This document shows, piece by piece, positions 1 to 8,819 of a stretch of 64,000 nucleotides of DNA. The stretch lies in contig NZ_CP011387.1 in assembly GCF_001644565.1 (NCBI RefSeq), positions 2,340,501-2,404,500 on the forward strand, given 5' to 3'. The notes under the pieces were generated by a model. That model was given only the letters and a program-made list of their open reading frames with translations. It was not told where the DNA came from and ran no database searches. Numbering within the stretch: the stretch's first letter is position 1; each line of letters opens with the position of its first letter. The position numbers and the translations under genes were made by a program. Source of the DNA: Deinococcus puniceus. Lineage in GTDB: Bacteria > Deinococcota > Deinococci > Deinococcales > Deinococcaceae.

Positions 1-1095
1 ACCAAAGCGCCGCTGGCCGAGCAGATTCGGGCCGGGGCGCTGGGCCTCAAGCTGCACGAGGACTGGGGCACTACGCCCGCCGCAATAGATGCCGCCCTCA
101 GCGTGGCCGAGGATTTTGACGTGCAGGTGGCGATTCACACCGACACTCTGAACGAATCGGGCTTCGTGGAAGACAGCATCCGGGCCTTCGCGGGCCGCAC
201 CATTCACACCTTTCATACCGAGGGCGCAGGCGGCGGCCACGCGCCCGACATTATCCGGGTGGCGGGGCTGCCCAACGTGTTGCCGTCTAGCACGAACCCC
301 ACCATGCCGTTTACCGTCAATACCATCCACGAACATCTGGATATGCTGATGGTCTGCCACCACCTCAGCCCGCGCATTCCCGAAGATGTAAGTTTTGCCG
401 AAAGCCGGATTCGGCCCGAAACCATTGCTGCCGAAGACGTGCTGCACGATCTGGGCGTGTTTTCCATGATGAGCAGCGATTCTCAGGCGATGGGGCGGGT
501 GGGCGAGGTGATTACCCGGACGTGGCAGACGGCGCACAAGATGAAGCTTCAGCGCGGCGCACTCCACACGGACACCCGCGCCGACAACTTCCGCGCCCGG
601 CGCTATATCGCCAAATACACCATCAATCCGGCCATCGCACACGGCATCGCGCACGAAGTCGGCAGCATCGAAGTGGGCAAACTGGCCGATCTGGTGCTGT
701 GGAAGCCTGCCTTTTTCGGCGCAAAAACGGCCATGATCATCAAGGGCGGTTTGGTGGTAGCCGCGCAGATGGGCGATGCCAACGCCAGTATTCCCACGCC
801 GCAGCCCGTGTACCCGCGCCCCATGTTTGCCGCACACGGCGGCGGAATGGACGCCACCTGCCTGCATTTCGTGTCGGGCATCAGTCTGGAACTGGGCCAC
901 TTGCCGGACGTGGGCCGCCGCTACAGCGCCGTAGCGAATACGCGCAGCATCGGCAAGGCCGATATGATTCTGAACGCCGGGACGCCGCAGATCGACGTGA
1001 ATCCCGAAACCTATGAAGTGCGGGTAGACGGCGAACTGGCAACGTGTGAACCGCTGGACGAACTGCCGTTGGCGCAGAAGTATTTTTTATTCTGA
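1..1095 (+). CDS. ureC: Urease subunit alpha, 3' part (5' end outside window)
   Basis: Catalytic subunit of nickel urease, which hydrolyses urea to ammonia and carbamate in the cytoplasm. The reading frame is open from base 1, so the N-terminal part (Ni-site residues near the start of the protein) is missing. The visible part shows GLKLHEDWG with the carbamylated nickel-bridging lysine and a ligand His, [12 protein letters not shown] and [15 protein letters not shown] with two more His ligands, MVCHHL with the mobile-flap Cys-His pair, and SSDSQAMGR with the Asp ligand. All active-site residues expected here are therefore intact. It is followed by accessory genes hypAB, ureE, ureF, ureG and ureD. 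The stop TGA shares one base with the next ATG. Confidence 0.97.
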   Translation, partial: TKAPLAEQIRAGALGLKLHEDWGTTPAAIDAALSVAEDFDVQVAIHTDTLNESGFVEDSIRAFAGRTIHTFHTEGAGGGHAPDIIRVAGLPNVLPSSTNPTMPFTVNTIHEHLDMLMVCHHLSPRIPEDVSFAESRIRPETIAAEDVLHDLGVFSMMSSDSQAMGRVGEVITRTWQTAHKMKLQRGALHTDTRADNFRARRYIAKYTINPAIAHGIAHEVGSIEVGKLADLVLWKPAFFGAKTAMIIKGGLVVAAQMGDANASIPTPQPVYPRPMFAAHGGGMDATCLHFVSGISLELGHLPDVGRRYSAVANTRSIGKADMILNAGTPQIDVNPETYEVRVDGELATCEPLDELPLAQKYFLF

Positions 1096-1670
1096 TGTGG
1101 CACGATGCCTTCCCCGCCTGCTCTGTCAACGGCTCGATTGAGCCGCCTGTTCCCTTCGGGCATCTGGGACTTAGAGGAGCCGTTCCGCAGAAGTGCGGCA
1201 CCTGCGACTTCCTGTTTGAAGGCTCATGCACAAGAGCTGCCGAAAGAATTGGCCGGTACCTGAACTTAGATCATGGGTTCTGTGGCATCGCTGGGCCAAC
1301 CCACCCAGTCTTCTTTGACCACAAATACTTCACTTCAAAGGTGACGGTTCCTAAGAAATGTTCTACCTGTCGCTATCTGCAAATAGACATGGTTCGGGGG
1401 CTTAAATGCGGCAAAGACACTCATATCTGGGGTGACTTCCCACGCTCGCTAGATTGGGGAACGTGGCATCCCGATTACATTTTTGTTGACCTCCCCTTCC
1501 CAAAAATCACCACACGTTTGATGGGACAAACTGTTCAGGAAAGTGACTTGATCGCCTTCATCAAGGAGTATCGCCGCGTAAATGCAGGGAGTTCTATGGC
1601 TGAAGCCAAGGAAGATTTCCACTGGCTCCAAGAGCAGCAGGAGGCCATGCGCTCCCTCCCGAAAGAATGA
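1095..1670 (+). CDS. Cysteine-rich protein of unknown function
   Basis: 191 residues. The ATG overlaps the ureC stop by one base, so it is probably translationally coupled. It contains two similar Cys clusters: KCGTCDFLFEGSC near residue 33, and KCSTCRYLQ near residue 88 followed by GLKCGKDTHIWGD. These suggest a metal (zinc or Fe-S) binding fold. The C-terminus is a charged, probably helical segment with EEAMR/EQQ-type repeats. The first ~60 codons are GC rich like ureC, and the rest is lower in GC than the urease genes. I do not recognise a family. The position inside a nickel-enzyme operon makes a metal role possible, but it may equally be a cargo gene. Confidence 0.7.
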   Translation: MWHDAFPACSVNGSIEPPVPFGHLGLRGAVPQKCGTCDFLFEGSCTRAAERIGRYLNLDHGFCGIAGPTHPVFFDHKYFTSKVTVPKKCSTCRYLQIDMVRGLKCGKDTHIWGDFPRSLDWGTWHPDYIFVDLPFPKITTRLMGQTVQESDLIAFIKEYRRVNAGSSMAEAKEDFHWLQEQQEAMRSLPKE

Positions 1671-1778
1671 TGCCGCCGCCCTCAATCCCACTACTCCGGC
1701 CCACAGCGACAGCAGGTAATCTCGTTAAAAATAATCACCGCTGGCGTAAAAGCATTTCCTATGCTGAGGTAAACCCAA

Positions 1779-2219
1779 ATGTCCATCTTCACTGAGCAGA
1801 AATTAAAACTTTTGGCCCAAAGTGCCCACCACAGCCCCCGCCTTGCAGAATGGCTGGAGCGCGTCCTTACCGAAGGGCCGGGAGATTACGACTGGATGCT
1901 GACCGCTGAAGGCTTCTATACGAATGACCAGATTCCCTTGTTTGAAAACATTCTGGCCGAAATAGAAGATCAGGGAACGATCTATCCGGCGACGTTGGTA
2001 GCCGTGCCTGTTTTATGTCAATTGCCGAAACGTTTTCCTCAGCAAGATCATTCGGTGTTGCTGGAAACACTCGATAGGCTTGAAGAAGCAAGGAGAGTCC
2101 AAAACTATGATGGGGCGGCTGTTCCTGAACCTATTCTCGCTAAATATGCCGAGGCTCTAGCTGATCTCAAGGCGAATGTGTCCAACTCCGAATCTCCCCT
2201 CTCGAACACTCTGACTTAA
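1779..2219 (+). CDS. Hypothetical protein between ureC and hypA
   Basis: 146 residues, soluble, no signal peptide or membrane segment, predicted mostly helical and acidic (MSIFTEQKLKLLAQSAHHS at the start). A weak GAGG lies about 10 bases before the ATG. Its GC is lower than the flanking urease genes, like the preceding ORF. The stop is 4 bases before hypA, so it sits in the transcription unit. No family recognised. It does not resemble ureA, ureB or a nickel transporter. Confidence 0.6.
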   Translation: MSIFTEQKLKLLAQSAHHSPRLAEWLERVLTEGPGDYDWMLTAEGFYTNDQIPLFENILAEIEDQGTIYPATLVAVPVLCQLPKRFPQQDHSVLLETLDRLEEARRVQNYDGAAVPEPILAKYAEALADLKANVSNSESPLSNTLT

Positions 2220-2223
2220 GCCT

Positions 2224-2565
2224 ATGCACGAAGCCTCTATCGCCCTGTCTTTAATCGCCGTTGCCACCGAAACCATGCAGGAACACGGCGGCGGGCGAAT
2301 TACGGCGCTGACGGTCAGGATTGGGCAGTGGTCAGCGGTGGTGCCCGAAGCGTTACAGGCGGCCTTTCCTGCCGCCGCCGAGGGCACGCCACTAGAGTGC
2401 GCACGCCTGAGCATCGTGCGGGTGCCGGGTGTCGGAGACTGCCCCACGCACGGCCCCGTCACGTTGGACTTGCGGCGCGGCCTGCGCTGCCCGGTCTGCG
2501 ATTTGCCCACGCCCACGCTGCTTCAGGGCGATGAACTGGAATTGGACGAACTGGAACTGGACTAA
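2224..2565 (+). CDS. hypA: Nickel incorporation protein HypA
   Basis: HypA/HybF family nickel chaperone that docks on HypB and delivers Ni to metalloenzymes. In organisms such as Helicobacter pylori HypA-HypB serve urease as well as hydrogenase. The N-terminal Met-His-Glu that binds nickel is present, and length (113 residues) fits the family. The zinc site is unusual: the second pair is a normal CPVC, but the first is C-x2-H (DCPTH) instead of C-x2-C. The C-terminus carries a short acidic duplication (ELELDELELD). No hydrogenase gene is in the window, so a role in urease maturation is inferred from context. Confidence 0.88.
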   Translation: MHEASIALSLIAVATETMQEHGGGRITALTVRIGQWSAVVPEALQAAFPAAAEGTPLECARLSIVRVPGVGDCPTHGPVTLDLRRGLRCPVCDLPTPTLLQGDELELDELELD

Positions 2566-2574
2566 AGGAGAACA

Positions 2575-3234
2575 ATGACCATTGCCCCCCGAATCGTGAC
2601 TGTGCGCCGCAACATCCTGAAGGACAATGACCGCGTAGCCGCCGAAAACCGCCACACGTTTCAGGCAGCGGGCGTGCGGGCCATCAATCTGGTCTCTAGC
2701 CCCGGCGCAGGCAAAACGGCGCTGCTGGAACGGACGTTGCAAGACCTTCGAGGGCAAGTAAGCATGGCGGTGGCAGTAGGCGACCTCGCCACCGACAACG
2801 ATGCGGCCCGGCTGAGGCAGTGGGGCGCTCAGGCCGAACAGATCGTAACGGGCACCATTTGCCACCTCGACGCCAGCATGGTGCAGCAGGTGTTGCCGCG
2901 CTTCGATTTGGCCCCGCTGGACGTGTTGTTTCTAGAAAATGTGGGCAATCTGGTCTGCCCCAGTTCCTACGATCTGGGCGAGGCAGCAAGAGTGGTGCTG
3001 ATTTCCACCACCGAGGGCGAAGACAAGCCGCTGAAATATCCGACGATGTTCAATACCGCCGACGTAGTGGTGATTACCAAAATGGACATTGCCGAGGCGG
3101 TGGAATTTGACCTGAACCTCTGCCGCGAGAACATAGACCGCGCCCGGCCCGGCGTGCGGGTGATCGAACTGAGCAGCAAACGCGGCGTGGGGCTAGAGCC
3201 TTGGTTCGGATTCGTGCGGGGCGAGTTGCCCTGA
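2575..3234 (+). CDS. hypB: Nickel-insertion GTPase HypB
   Basis: 219-residue SIMIBI-class GTPase that works with HypA to load nickel. The P-loop SSPGAGKT lies at residues 41-48. The conserved CH metal motif is in GTICHLDA, ENVGNLVCPSSYDLG follows, and the guanine-specificity region is VVITKMDIAEAV. There is no N-terminal His-rich nickel-storage stretch. A strong AAAGGAG ribosome site lies just upstream of the ATG and the hypA gap is 9 bases. The 3' end overlaps the proposed ureE start, consistent with one urease-maturation operon. Confidence 0.95.
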   Translation: MTIAPRIVTVRRNILKDNDRVAAENRHTFQAAGVRAINLVSSPGAGKTALLERTLQDLRGQVSMAVAVGDLATDNDAARLRQWGAQAEQIVTGTICHLDASMVQQVLPRFDLAPLDVLFLENVGNLVCPSSYDLGEAARVVLISTTEGEDKPLKYPTMFNTADVVVITKMDIAEAVEFDLNLCRENIDRARPGVRVIELSSKRGVGLEPWFGFVRGELP

Positions 3235-3689
3235 CCCGCCTGACCGGATTACGGCGGAAGGTGTTGGCGAGCGAGCAGACCAAATCGGTGGCAGCCTCAG
3301 CCCACACCGTTGCCGTACCCATGACGGCCCTAGACCGCCGCCGGGTGCGCCGCCGCCTGACTGCGCCAAACGGGGTAGAACTGAAATTGGCCTTCCCCAC
3401 TGGCACGGTCTTGGTTCCCGGCAGCGTGCTGGACAGCATTGACGGCTTGACCTACGTGGTGGCTGCCGCGCCGGAAGATGTGGCCGCCGTCGCGCCGCGC
3501 AGCATGAGTGAGGCCGCCAAAGTCGCCCACGCGGTAGGCAACCTGCACCGCGACTTCGTGGAAGATCAGGGTGTGTTTTTGGTGCTGTGGGACGCGCCGA
3601 TAGAACTCCTGCTGACCCGGCTGGGCGTGCCATTTTCCCGCCAGACCCGGCCTTTTTTGGGGCGCAGCACTTGGGAGCATGAATCTTGA
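3201..3689 (+). CDS. ureE: Urease accessory protein UreE (nickel chaperone)
   Basis: UreE is the dimeric metallochaperone that passes Ni to the UreG-UreF-UreD complex. The N-terminal peptide-binding-like domain (LTAPNGVELKLAFPTG, GSVLDSIDGLTYVV) is followed by the metal-binding domain with the family AHAVGNLHRDF motif, including the interface His. The end is FLGRSTWEHES, with no His-rich tail. The start is uncertain. TTG at 3201 is the upstream option, overlapping hypB by 34 bases, and no ATG or GTG fits better before the conserved VALTRLTG segment. The stop overlaps the ureF TTG. Confidence 0.88.
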   Translation: MVRIRAGRVALTRLTGLRRKVLASEQTKSVAASAHTVAVPMTALDRRRVRRRLTAPNGVELKLAFPTGTVLVPGSVLDSIDGLTYVVAAAPEDVAAVAPRSMSEAAKVAHAVGNLHRDFVEDQGVFLVLWDAPIELLLTRLGVPFSRQTRPFLGRSTWEHES

Positions 3690-4345
3690 GCCTGCCCACC
3701 CTTGCACTCCTCCGCCTGCTGCAACTCTCCGATTCGGCCTTTCCCACCGGGGCGTATGCCTTCAGCGACGGCCTAGAAACCCTGACGGTGCGCGGAGAGG
3801 TTCGCACGGCCACAGACCTCAGCGCCTTCTTGTGCGGGCAATTGGCACATGGCTGGGGCAGGCAAGACGCGCCCGCTTGTGCGCTGGCTTGGGCCGCGAC
3901 ACCCACTGAGTTAACTGATTTGGACACTCTCCTCACTGATCTGAAGCTGGTACAGGGGCCACGTGAGGCCAGCCTGCGCGTCGGGGCCAACCTGCGCCGC
4001 GCCGCGCTGCATCTCTGGCCGCAGGAATTGGCCGATTTGCCCACCACGCGCCACCACGCCACCAGTTTTGGAGTCATTGCTGCCGCGCTGGGCGTGGCTC
4101 AGGCCGATGCGGTGGGCGCGTATGTGAGCGCGTGGCTGCTGGGGCGCGTCACCTCGGCCACCCGGCTGATGAAACTGGGTGGGCTGGAGGCACAACGGGC
4201 CGCACGACTGGCAGAGGACGCGGCGCAAACGTGCGTTGAGGCCGCGCTGCACGCCACGCCTGATGATTTGGGCGGTTTCTCCCCACTGCTGGATATGGCC
4301 GCCCACGAGCAGGCGGGGCTAGAAAGTCGGCTGTTTCAGACTTGA
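3686..4345 (+). CDS. ureF: Urease accessory protein UreF
   Basis: 219-residue all-helical UreF, which bridges UreD-urease and UreG during GTP-dependent nickel insertion. It is recognised from LLQLSDSAFPTGAYAFSDGLE near the N-terminus (the family signature with SDSxFPTGxxxxSxGLE), then HHATSFGVIAAALG and a C-terminal SPLLDMAAHEQAGLESRLF. It starts at TTG, overlapping the ureE stop as TTGA. Two opposite-strand genes follow directly, so the co-directional urease run stops here and resumes at ureG. Confidence 0.93.
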   Translation: MSLPTLALLRLLQLSDSAFPTGAYAFSDGLETLTVRGEVRTATDLSAFLCGQLAHGWGRQDAPACALAWAATPTELTDLDTLLTDLKLVQGPREASLRVGANLRRAALHLWPQELADLPTTRHHATSFGVIAAALGVAQADAVGAYVSAWLLGRVTSATRLMKLGGLEAQRAARLAEDAAQTCVEAALHATPDDLGGFSPLLDMAAHEQAGLESRLFQT

Positions 4346-4356
4346 GGGCGCAAGCC

Positions 4357-4824
4357 TCAGCGCACGTAAAACGGCGGCGGCTCGATTCCCAGTGCCCGCA
4401 GATACACGTAGCCCTGCCCCCGGTGATGCACTTCGTTGTCGATCTGATACAGCAAAAACCGCATGGGCGATCCCCGCCCCCACGCCATGTCCTGTTCGGT
4501 GGCGAGGTACTGAGCCGAATAACTGGGAAATTCTGCGTTCAGCCGCGCCGTACCCGCGTCCCAGACGTCTAGCAGCGCTGCTTTGGTATTCGTGCGCTCG
4601 CCCGCATCCACGCCTTTCCCTGTCCAGTCGTCGTGCTCTAGGGCGTGCAGCGTGTTGGCAACTGTGCCTGCCATTTCCCAGCCCAACCTGCCGAACGGGC
4701 GCATTCCGCCGATGCTGAAACTGAACAATTGATCGTCTGGGAAAGCCTCGATCACGCGGCGAGTAAGACGGCGGTGGCCCTGCCAGTGGGCCAGCAGCGT
4801 TTCGGGGGTGAGAAGCTCCGACAT
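4357..4824 (-). CDS. DinB-family protein (downstream copy of tandem pair)
   Basis: 155 residues, DinB/YfiT-like four-helix metalloprotein fold. Such proteins are abundant in Deinococcus and several are transferase-like thiol-dependent enzymes. Likely metal ligands are the His in NTLHALEHDDW and the HH in NEVHHRGQGYVYLRALG, the family signature. Its ATG overlaps the stop of the upstream paralogue (TGATG), so the two are coupled. Opening segments are nearly identical to the upstream copy (LLAHWQGHRRLTRRVIEAF). A longer frame exists upstream but would run through the paralogue, so the ATG at MSELLTPET is chosen. Confidence 0.85.
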   Translation of the reverse strand: MSELLTPETLLAHWQGHRRLTRRVIEAFPDDQLFSFSIGGMRPFGRLGWEMAGTVANTLHALEHDDWTGKGVDAGERTNTKAALLDVWDAGTARLNAEFPSYSAQYLATEQDMAWGRGSPMRFLLYQIDNEVHHRGQGYVYLRALGIEPPPFYVR

Positions 4825-5309
4825 CAGCGCTCCCAAAACGGCGGCGGCTCGATTCCCAACGCCCGCAGATAGACGTAGCCCTGCCCCCGGTGATGCACCT
4901 CGTTGTCGATCATGTAAAAGGCGGCAGCGGTGGGCGTCTGGCGGCCAAACGGCAAGTCTTTTTCGGTGGTCAGCAGCGCCGCAGAGGTGCCGGGAAGCTC
5001 GGCATCCAAGCGGGCCGTCAGCGCGTCCCACTCGGCCAGCAGCGCCGTGCGTTCCTGCGGCTTCGGTTCCCGGCTCATGGTTTCCGCGCCCCATTGATCG
5101 GTGTGCAGCGCATTCATCAGGTAAGTAGAGATTGTCAGGATTTCCCACGCCAGCACGCCAAACGGACGCATGCCGCCCACGCTGAAGCTGAACAGTTGAT
5201 CTTCTGGGAAAGCCTCAATCACGCGGCGGGTGAGGCGGCGGTGGCCTTGCCAGTGGGCCAGCAGGCTTGCAGGCGTCAGCAACATCGGAGCAGATTCGGT
5301 CTGGGTCAT
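4824..5309 (-). CDS. DinB-family protein (upstream copy of tandem pair)
   Basis: 161 residues, paralogue of the next gene. Both share the N-terminal helix LLAHWQGHRRLTRRVIEAF, GGMRPFG and the C-terminal metal-site helix NEVHHRGQGYVYLRALG-IEPPPF. The start at MTQTESAP is supported by AGGAGG six bases upstream; an in-frame extension further upstream lacks such a site. The pair lies antisense between ureF and ureG, so it splits the urease accessory genes. The substrate is unknown. Confidence 0.87.
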   Translation of the reverse strand: MTQTESAPMLLTPASLLAHWQGHRRLTRRVIEAFPEDQLFSFSVGGMRPFGVLAWEILTISTYLMNALHTDQWGAETMSREPKPQERTALLAEWDALTARLDAELPGTSAALLTTEKDLPFGRQTPTAAAFYMIDNEVHHRGQGYVYLRALGIEPPPFWER

Positions 5310-5459
5310 AGAGCCTCCTGAGTGAAACAGAGTCGGGGAAACGTGTCTTTGGTCACAGGGTAGACGATAGAATTCAGTTTGTCTACAGATGAATTTAAGC
5401 GGCAATTATGCTCACATCAAACCAGCCTAACCCAACCAAAATGCGCCAGACTACTCGGC

Positions 5460-6119
5460 GTGACTCTCTCCCCTGCTCCGCTTAAAATTGGCGTCGGTGG
5501 CCCGGTGGGTTCGGGCAAAACGGCGCTGCTGGAGGTGCTGTGCCGCACCTTGCGGGAGCGGTACGCCCTCGCCGTCATCACCAACGATATCTACACTTTC
5601 GAGGATCAGCGTATTCTGACCGCCGCTGCGGCCCTGCCTGCCGAGCGCATCCGGGGCGTACAAACAGGTGGCTGCCCGCACACCGCCATCCGTGAGGACA
5701 CGTCGCTGAATCAGGAGGCGGTGGAGGCGCTGGAAGCTGATTTTCCGGGCGTGGAACTGATTTTTATAGAGTCGGGCGGCGACAATCTGGCCTCCAGCTT
5801 TTCACCGGAACTGGTAGACGCGTGGCTATTCGTACTGGACGTATCGGGCGGAGAAAAAGTGCCGCGCAAGGGTGGCCCCGGCGTGCGGAACTCCGATCTG
5901 CTGGTCATCAACAAAATAGACCTCGCGCCGTATGTAGGAGCCGATTTGCGCGTGATGGACGCCGACGCACGGGCGCAAAGAACAGTGGGCGAGGAAGTCA
6001 GGCCGTATGTCTTCACTGACCTCAAACGTGGGCTGGGCGTGGCGGAAGTGATCGCGTGGATCGAACACGATCTGCTGTTTAAGGATGTCGCGCCGCCCAA
6101 GATCGGGTTGCAGGAATGA
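5460..6119 (+). CDS. ureG: Urease accessory GTPase UreG
   Basis: SIMIBI-class GTPase that drives nickel insertion into apo-urease. The P-loop GGPVGSGKT is at residues 13-21. It has [10 protein letters not shown] and the metal-binding CPH motif in [23 protein letters not shown] and the base-specificity NKIDLAPYV follow. 219 residues from the GTG at 5460, which puts the P-loop at the usual distance from the N-terminus. A TTG at 5379 would add 27 unlikely residues. The stop overlaps the ureD ATG (ATGA). It is separated from ureF by the antisense DinB pair and so probably needs its own promoter in 5310-5459. Confidence 0.94.
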   Translation: MTLSPAPLKIGVGGPVGSGKTALLEVLCRTLRERYALAVITNDIYTFEDQRILTAAAALPAERIRGVQTGGCPHTAIREDTSLNQEAVEALEADFPGVELIFIESGGDNLASSFSPELVDAWLFVLDVSGGEKVPRKGGPGVRNSDLLVINKIDLAPYVGADLRVMDADARAQRTVGEEVRPYVFTDLKRGLGVAEVIAWIEHDLLFKDVAPPKIGLQE

Positions 6120-6925
6120 CGAGCAGCACGCTGGGCCAACGCACCCGCACAGGCCTGCTGCACCTGACATTCGAGCAGCAGCGGGGCAAAACTGTGCTGA
6201 CCCGCGACTTGCAAAAAGCGCCGCTGATGATCATTCGGCCCTTCGAGTTGCCCTGCGGCACGCTGATGGTGTTCGTGGTCAATCCCACTGGCGGCGTGCT
6301 GGGCGGCGATCACAGCGAAATCGTGGCCGAGGTAGGCGCGGGCGCACGGGTTTTAATTCTCACGCAGTCGGCCACGCGGCTTCAGCCTTCGCCGTCTGGG
6401 GCAGTGGCGACGCAGGATATCCGCTTTACGGTGGCGTCAGGCGGGCGGCTGGAATACTACCCGGAGCGCACCATTCCCTTTGCGGGCAGCGCCTTTCACC
6501 AGACCTTGCGGGCCGACTTCCAAGACGGCGCAGAACTGGGCCTGACCGAAACGCTGGCCTCTGGGCGCGTGCAGATGGGCGAGCGGTTGGCCTTTGCCGA
6601 GTACCGCAGCCGGGTCGAAATTTGGCGCGGCGGGGAGCGCCTGTATCTGGATCACTTGCGGCTCAAGCCGACTGAATCCACCCGCGCACCGGGGATTTGG
6701 AGCGACTGGGATTACGCGGCCAGCGGCGTGTGGGTGGGCGCTGGAGAACTCGCAGATTGGCCCGCTGTACCCAGCCAACTGGCTTGCGGCCACACGGCAG
6801 GCGGCGCGGTGTGGCTGCGTGCGGCGGCGGCGCGGGGGCCAACGCTAGACCGGGAGCTGACTGCTGCGCGGGAAAGTCTGCGGGCGCAACTGTTCGGGGC
6901 GCGGCCTTTGCAGGTACGGCGGTAA
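6116..6925 (+). CDS. ureD: Urease accessory protein UreD/UreH
   Basis: 269-residue UreD scaffold, which binds apo-urease and UreF and conducts nickel to the active site. Family features are [20 protein letters not shown] near residues 55-75, [14 protein letters not shown], and [16 protein letters not shown]. It overlaps ureG by four bases (ATGA). It is the last gene of the urease cluster here; what follows is on the other strand. Confidence 0.93.
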   Translation: MTSSTLGQRTRTGLLHLTFEQQRGKTVLTRDLQKAPLMIIRPFELPCGTLMVFVVNPTGGVLGGDHSEIVAEVGAGARVLILTQSATRLQPSPSGAVATQDIRFTVASGGRLEYYPERTIPFAGSAFHQTLRADFQDGAELGLTETLASGRVQMGERLAFAEYRSRVEIWRGGERLYLDHLRLKPTESTRAPGIWSDWDYAASGVWVGAGELADWPAVPSQLACGHTAGGAVWLRAAAARGPTLDRELTAARESLRAQLFGARPLQVRR

Positions 6926-6983
6926 GGCGGGGGCAGCCGCTTCCGGGCGTGTGCGGGTCTAGGACATGAACACTCAAGCGCCC

Positions 6984-8702
6984 CTACAACACCGTCGGCC
7001 CACCGAATTCATCGGCCAGCCAGACTCGCCCCTTCTCGCGCTTTTTGCCCCTCAGCAGGGCTGTATCGGCCCGCAGGAGCAGCAGGTGAGAGGCCTCTTC
7101 GATCTCCTCTAAGGTGGACGGCGCGGCCACAGCCTGCTCGTAAAAGACCAGCCCCGCCGTCGCGCCCAACTGGTGCGGAACTTCGTTGACCGTCATGGGC
7201 CGCCGCATGATGGCCTGCATGATGCCCTCCACACGCAGCCGCACGGCCTCTCGGGTCGCGCCGTGTACGATCAGAGCAAATTCGTCGCCGCCCAGCCGCC
7301 CCAGGGTGTCTCCTACCCGCGCCGCACTGAGCAAGCTCGCGCCCACCGCGTGCAGTACCTCGTCGCCCACCGCGTGCCCGTAGGTGTCGTTCACGGCCTT
7401 AAAGCCGTCCAGATCCAAGATCACGACCCCCAGTTCTCCGGCGTGGGGGTTGGTGGCCTTGTGGCGCACATCCTCGCTGAGTTGGGCCAATAGGCTGGCG
7501 CGGTTCCGCAATCCGGTCAGGGCGTCAGTGGTGGCTTGCCGCTGCAACGCCGCAAACGGCTGGGTGGCGCTAAAGGCCAGCGGCCACGCGATCAGGGCGC
7601 TCAGGAGGGCCATCACCGCGATGATGATCAGATGCTGACGGAACACACCGTCCAGTTCGCCCGTAAAGTCGGATTCGGGCGCGTACACGCCCACCACCCA
7701 GCTGATGCCCGGCTGAACCTCCACCCGGCGCAGGATGGCCGCGTAGGGTTCCGTGCCCACCAGATAGCGCCGCGTCACCTCGCTGCTGGGGCCTTCTTCT
7801 CCGGCCAAGCTCGGCACACCGCCGTCGTCCAGTAGGGCTTGCAGAGCCGGATCGCCCACTTCGGTCAGGGCGGGAACACGGCCCTGAATCCTGCGCGGCC
7901 ATGCACGGGACGCGGCGATGGCGTGGCCGTCCGAATCGGTAATAAAGGCGCGGGCACGCGGCGTCAGCTGCACCTGCTGCAGCATTCGGGTCAGGCCGCT
8001 GAGCTGCATGTCTACGCCGACCACCAGTTCGCGGCCATCCAATCCCTGCTGCACCGCCGACACCGTGATGCCCGGCAACTGCGAAGAGGTGAAGACGTAG
8101 GGCGCAGTCCAGACGATCTGGCCGGGGCGAGCCACAGCCAGGGTGTACCAGGGCCGCGTGCGGGGGTCATACGGATCGGCGGGCGTGGACTGCGAGGTTA
8201 CGCGGCCCGCCTCGTTCAGGGTGGTCACCGTGGTTCGGCGCTGCGGCGGAGGCTCGATGACCTTGATGTACTGCCCCGCTCCGTCGCGCCGCACAAACAC
8301 GAAGCGGCCATCGGGCTGGCCCACCAGCACGGCGTCCAGCTGCGGGGTCGCGTCCAGCAGAGTGCCAAACGTCTGGCTCAGCGCCCCGGAGTCGTAGGCG
8401 TTGGTCTGACCGGAAGCGATCAGAGAGGACGTGATCCGCACGATCTGAACCGACGTTTGCAGATAAGAACGGGCACTGTCAGCCGTGACACGCACCAGTT
8501 TCTGGAGGTTCTGGCGGGCCTGCGCCTGCACCACGGCTTCCCCGCCGCGCCGATTGGCCAACAGCACCCCCGTGACTGTGCCGATCTGGGTCAGCAGCAA
8601 GGCCAGCAGAATGAGGAAGCGAGTCCATGAAAAAGCGCGTGACGCTTGGGCAGGTGTCAGAACAGTGGTACTGCGATCAGGTTTGGAAACGGTGAATGCC
8701 AT
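6984..8702 (-). CDS. Membrane diguanylate cyclase with double-Cache sensor
   Basis: 572 residues that probably make the second messenger c-di-GMP from two GTP. A membrane helix lies at about residues 29-50. An extracytoplasmic dCache-type sensor covers about 55-355 (DPYDPRTRPWYTLAVARPG is the usual Cache signature). A second helix is at about 362-385, and a GGDEF domain covers 395-560. The active site RLGGDEF is intact at 469-475, and an inhibitory I-site RVGD sits five residues before it, so product inhibition is expected. No EAL domain. It stands alone, convergent with ureD. Confidence 0.92.
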   Translation of the reverse strand: MAFTVSKPDRSTTVLTPAQASRAFSWTRFLILLALLLTQIGTVTGVLLANRRGGEAVVQAQARQNLQKLVRVTADSARSYLQTSVQIVRITSSLIASGQTNAYDSGALSQTFGTLLDATPQLDAVLVGQPDGRFVFVRRDGAGQYIKVIEPPPQRRTTVTTLNEAGRVTSQSTPADPYDPRTRPWYTLAVARPGQIVWTAPYVFTSSQLPGITVSAVQQGLDGRELVVGVDMQLSGLTRMLQQVQLTPRARAFITDSDGHAIAASRAWPRRIQGRVPALTEVGDPALQALLDDGGVPSLAGEEGPSSEVTRRYLVGTEPYAAILRRVEVQPGISWVVGVYAPESDFTGELDGVFRQHLIIIAVMALLSALIAWPLAFSATQPFAALQRQATTDALTGLRNRASLLAQLSEDVRHKATNPHAGELGVVILDLDGFKAVNDTYGHAVGDEVLHAVGASLLSAARVGDTLGRLGGDEFALIVHGATREAVRLRVEGIMQAIMRRPMTVNEVPHQLGATAGLVFYEQAVAAPSTLEEIEEASHLLLLRADTALLRGKKREKGRVWLADEFGGPTVL

Positions 8703-8819
8703 ACGGATGTTAAAAACCTCACGCTACTTTAGGTGATCAAGCAGCACAAACGCCTCACAAATTTGCTGTTTGGAGCCGCGCCCACGTTGTTTTATAGGAG
8801 AAGATTAGACTACTCGCGT

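Noticed and set aside
4825..5148. In-frame extension of the downstream DinB gene into the upstream one
   Set aside because: The extension is in another frame of the paralogue and has no DinB similarity. The ATG at 4824 overlaps the paralogue stop.
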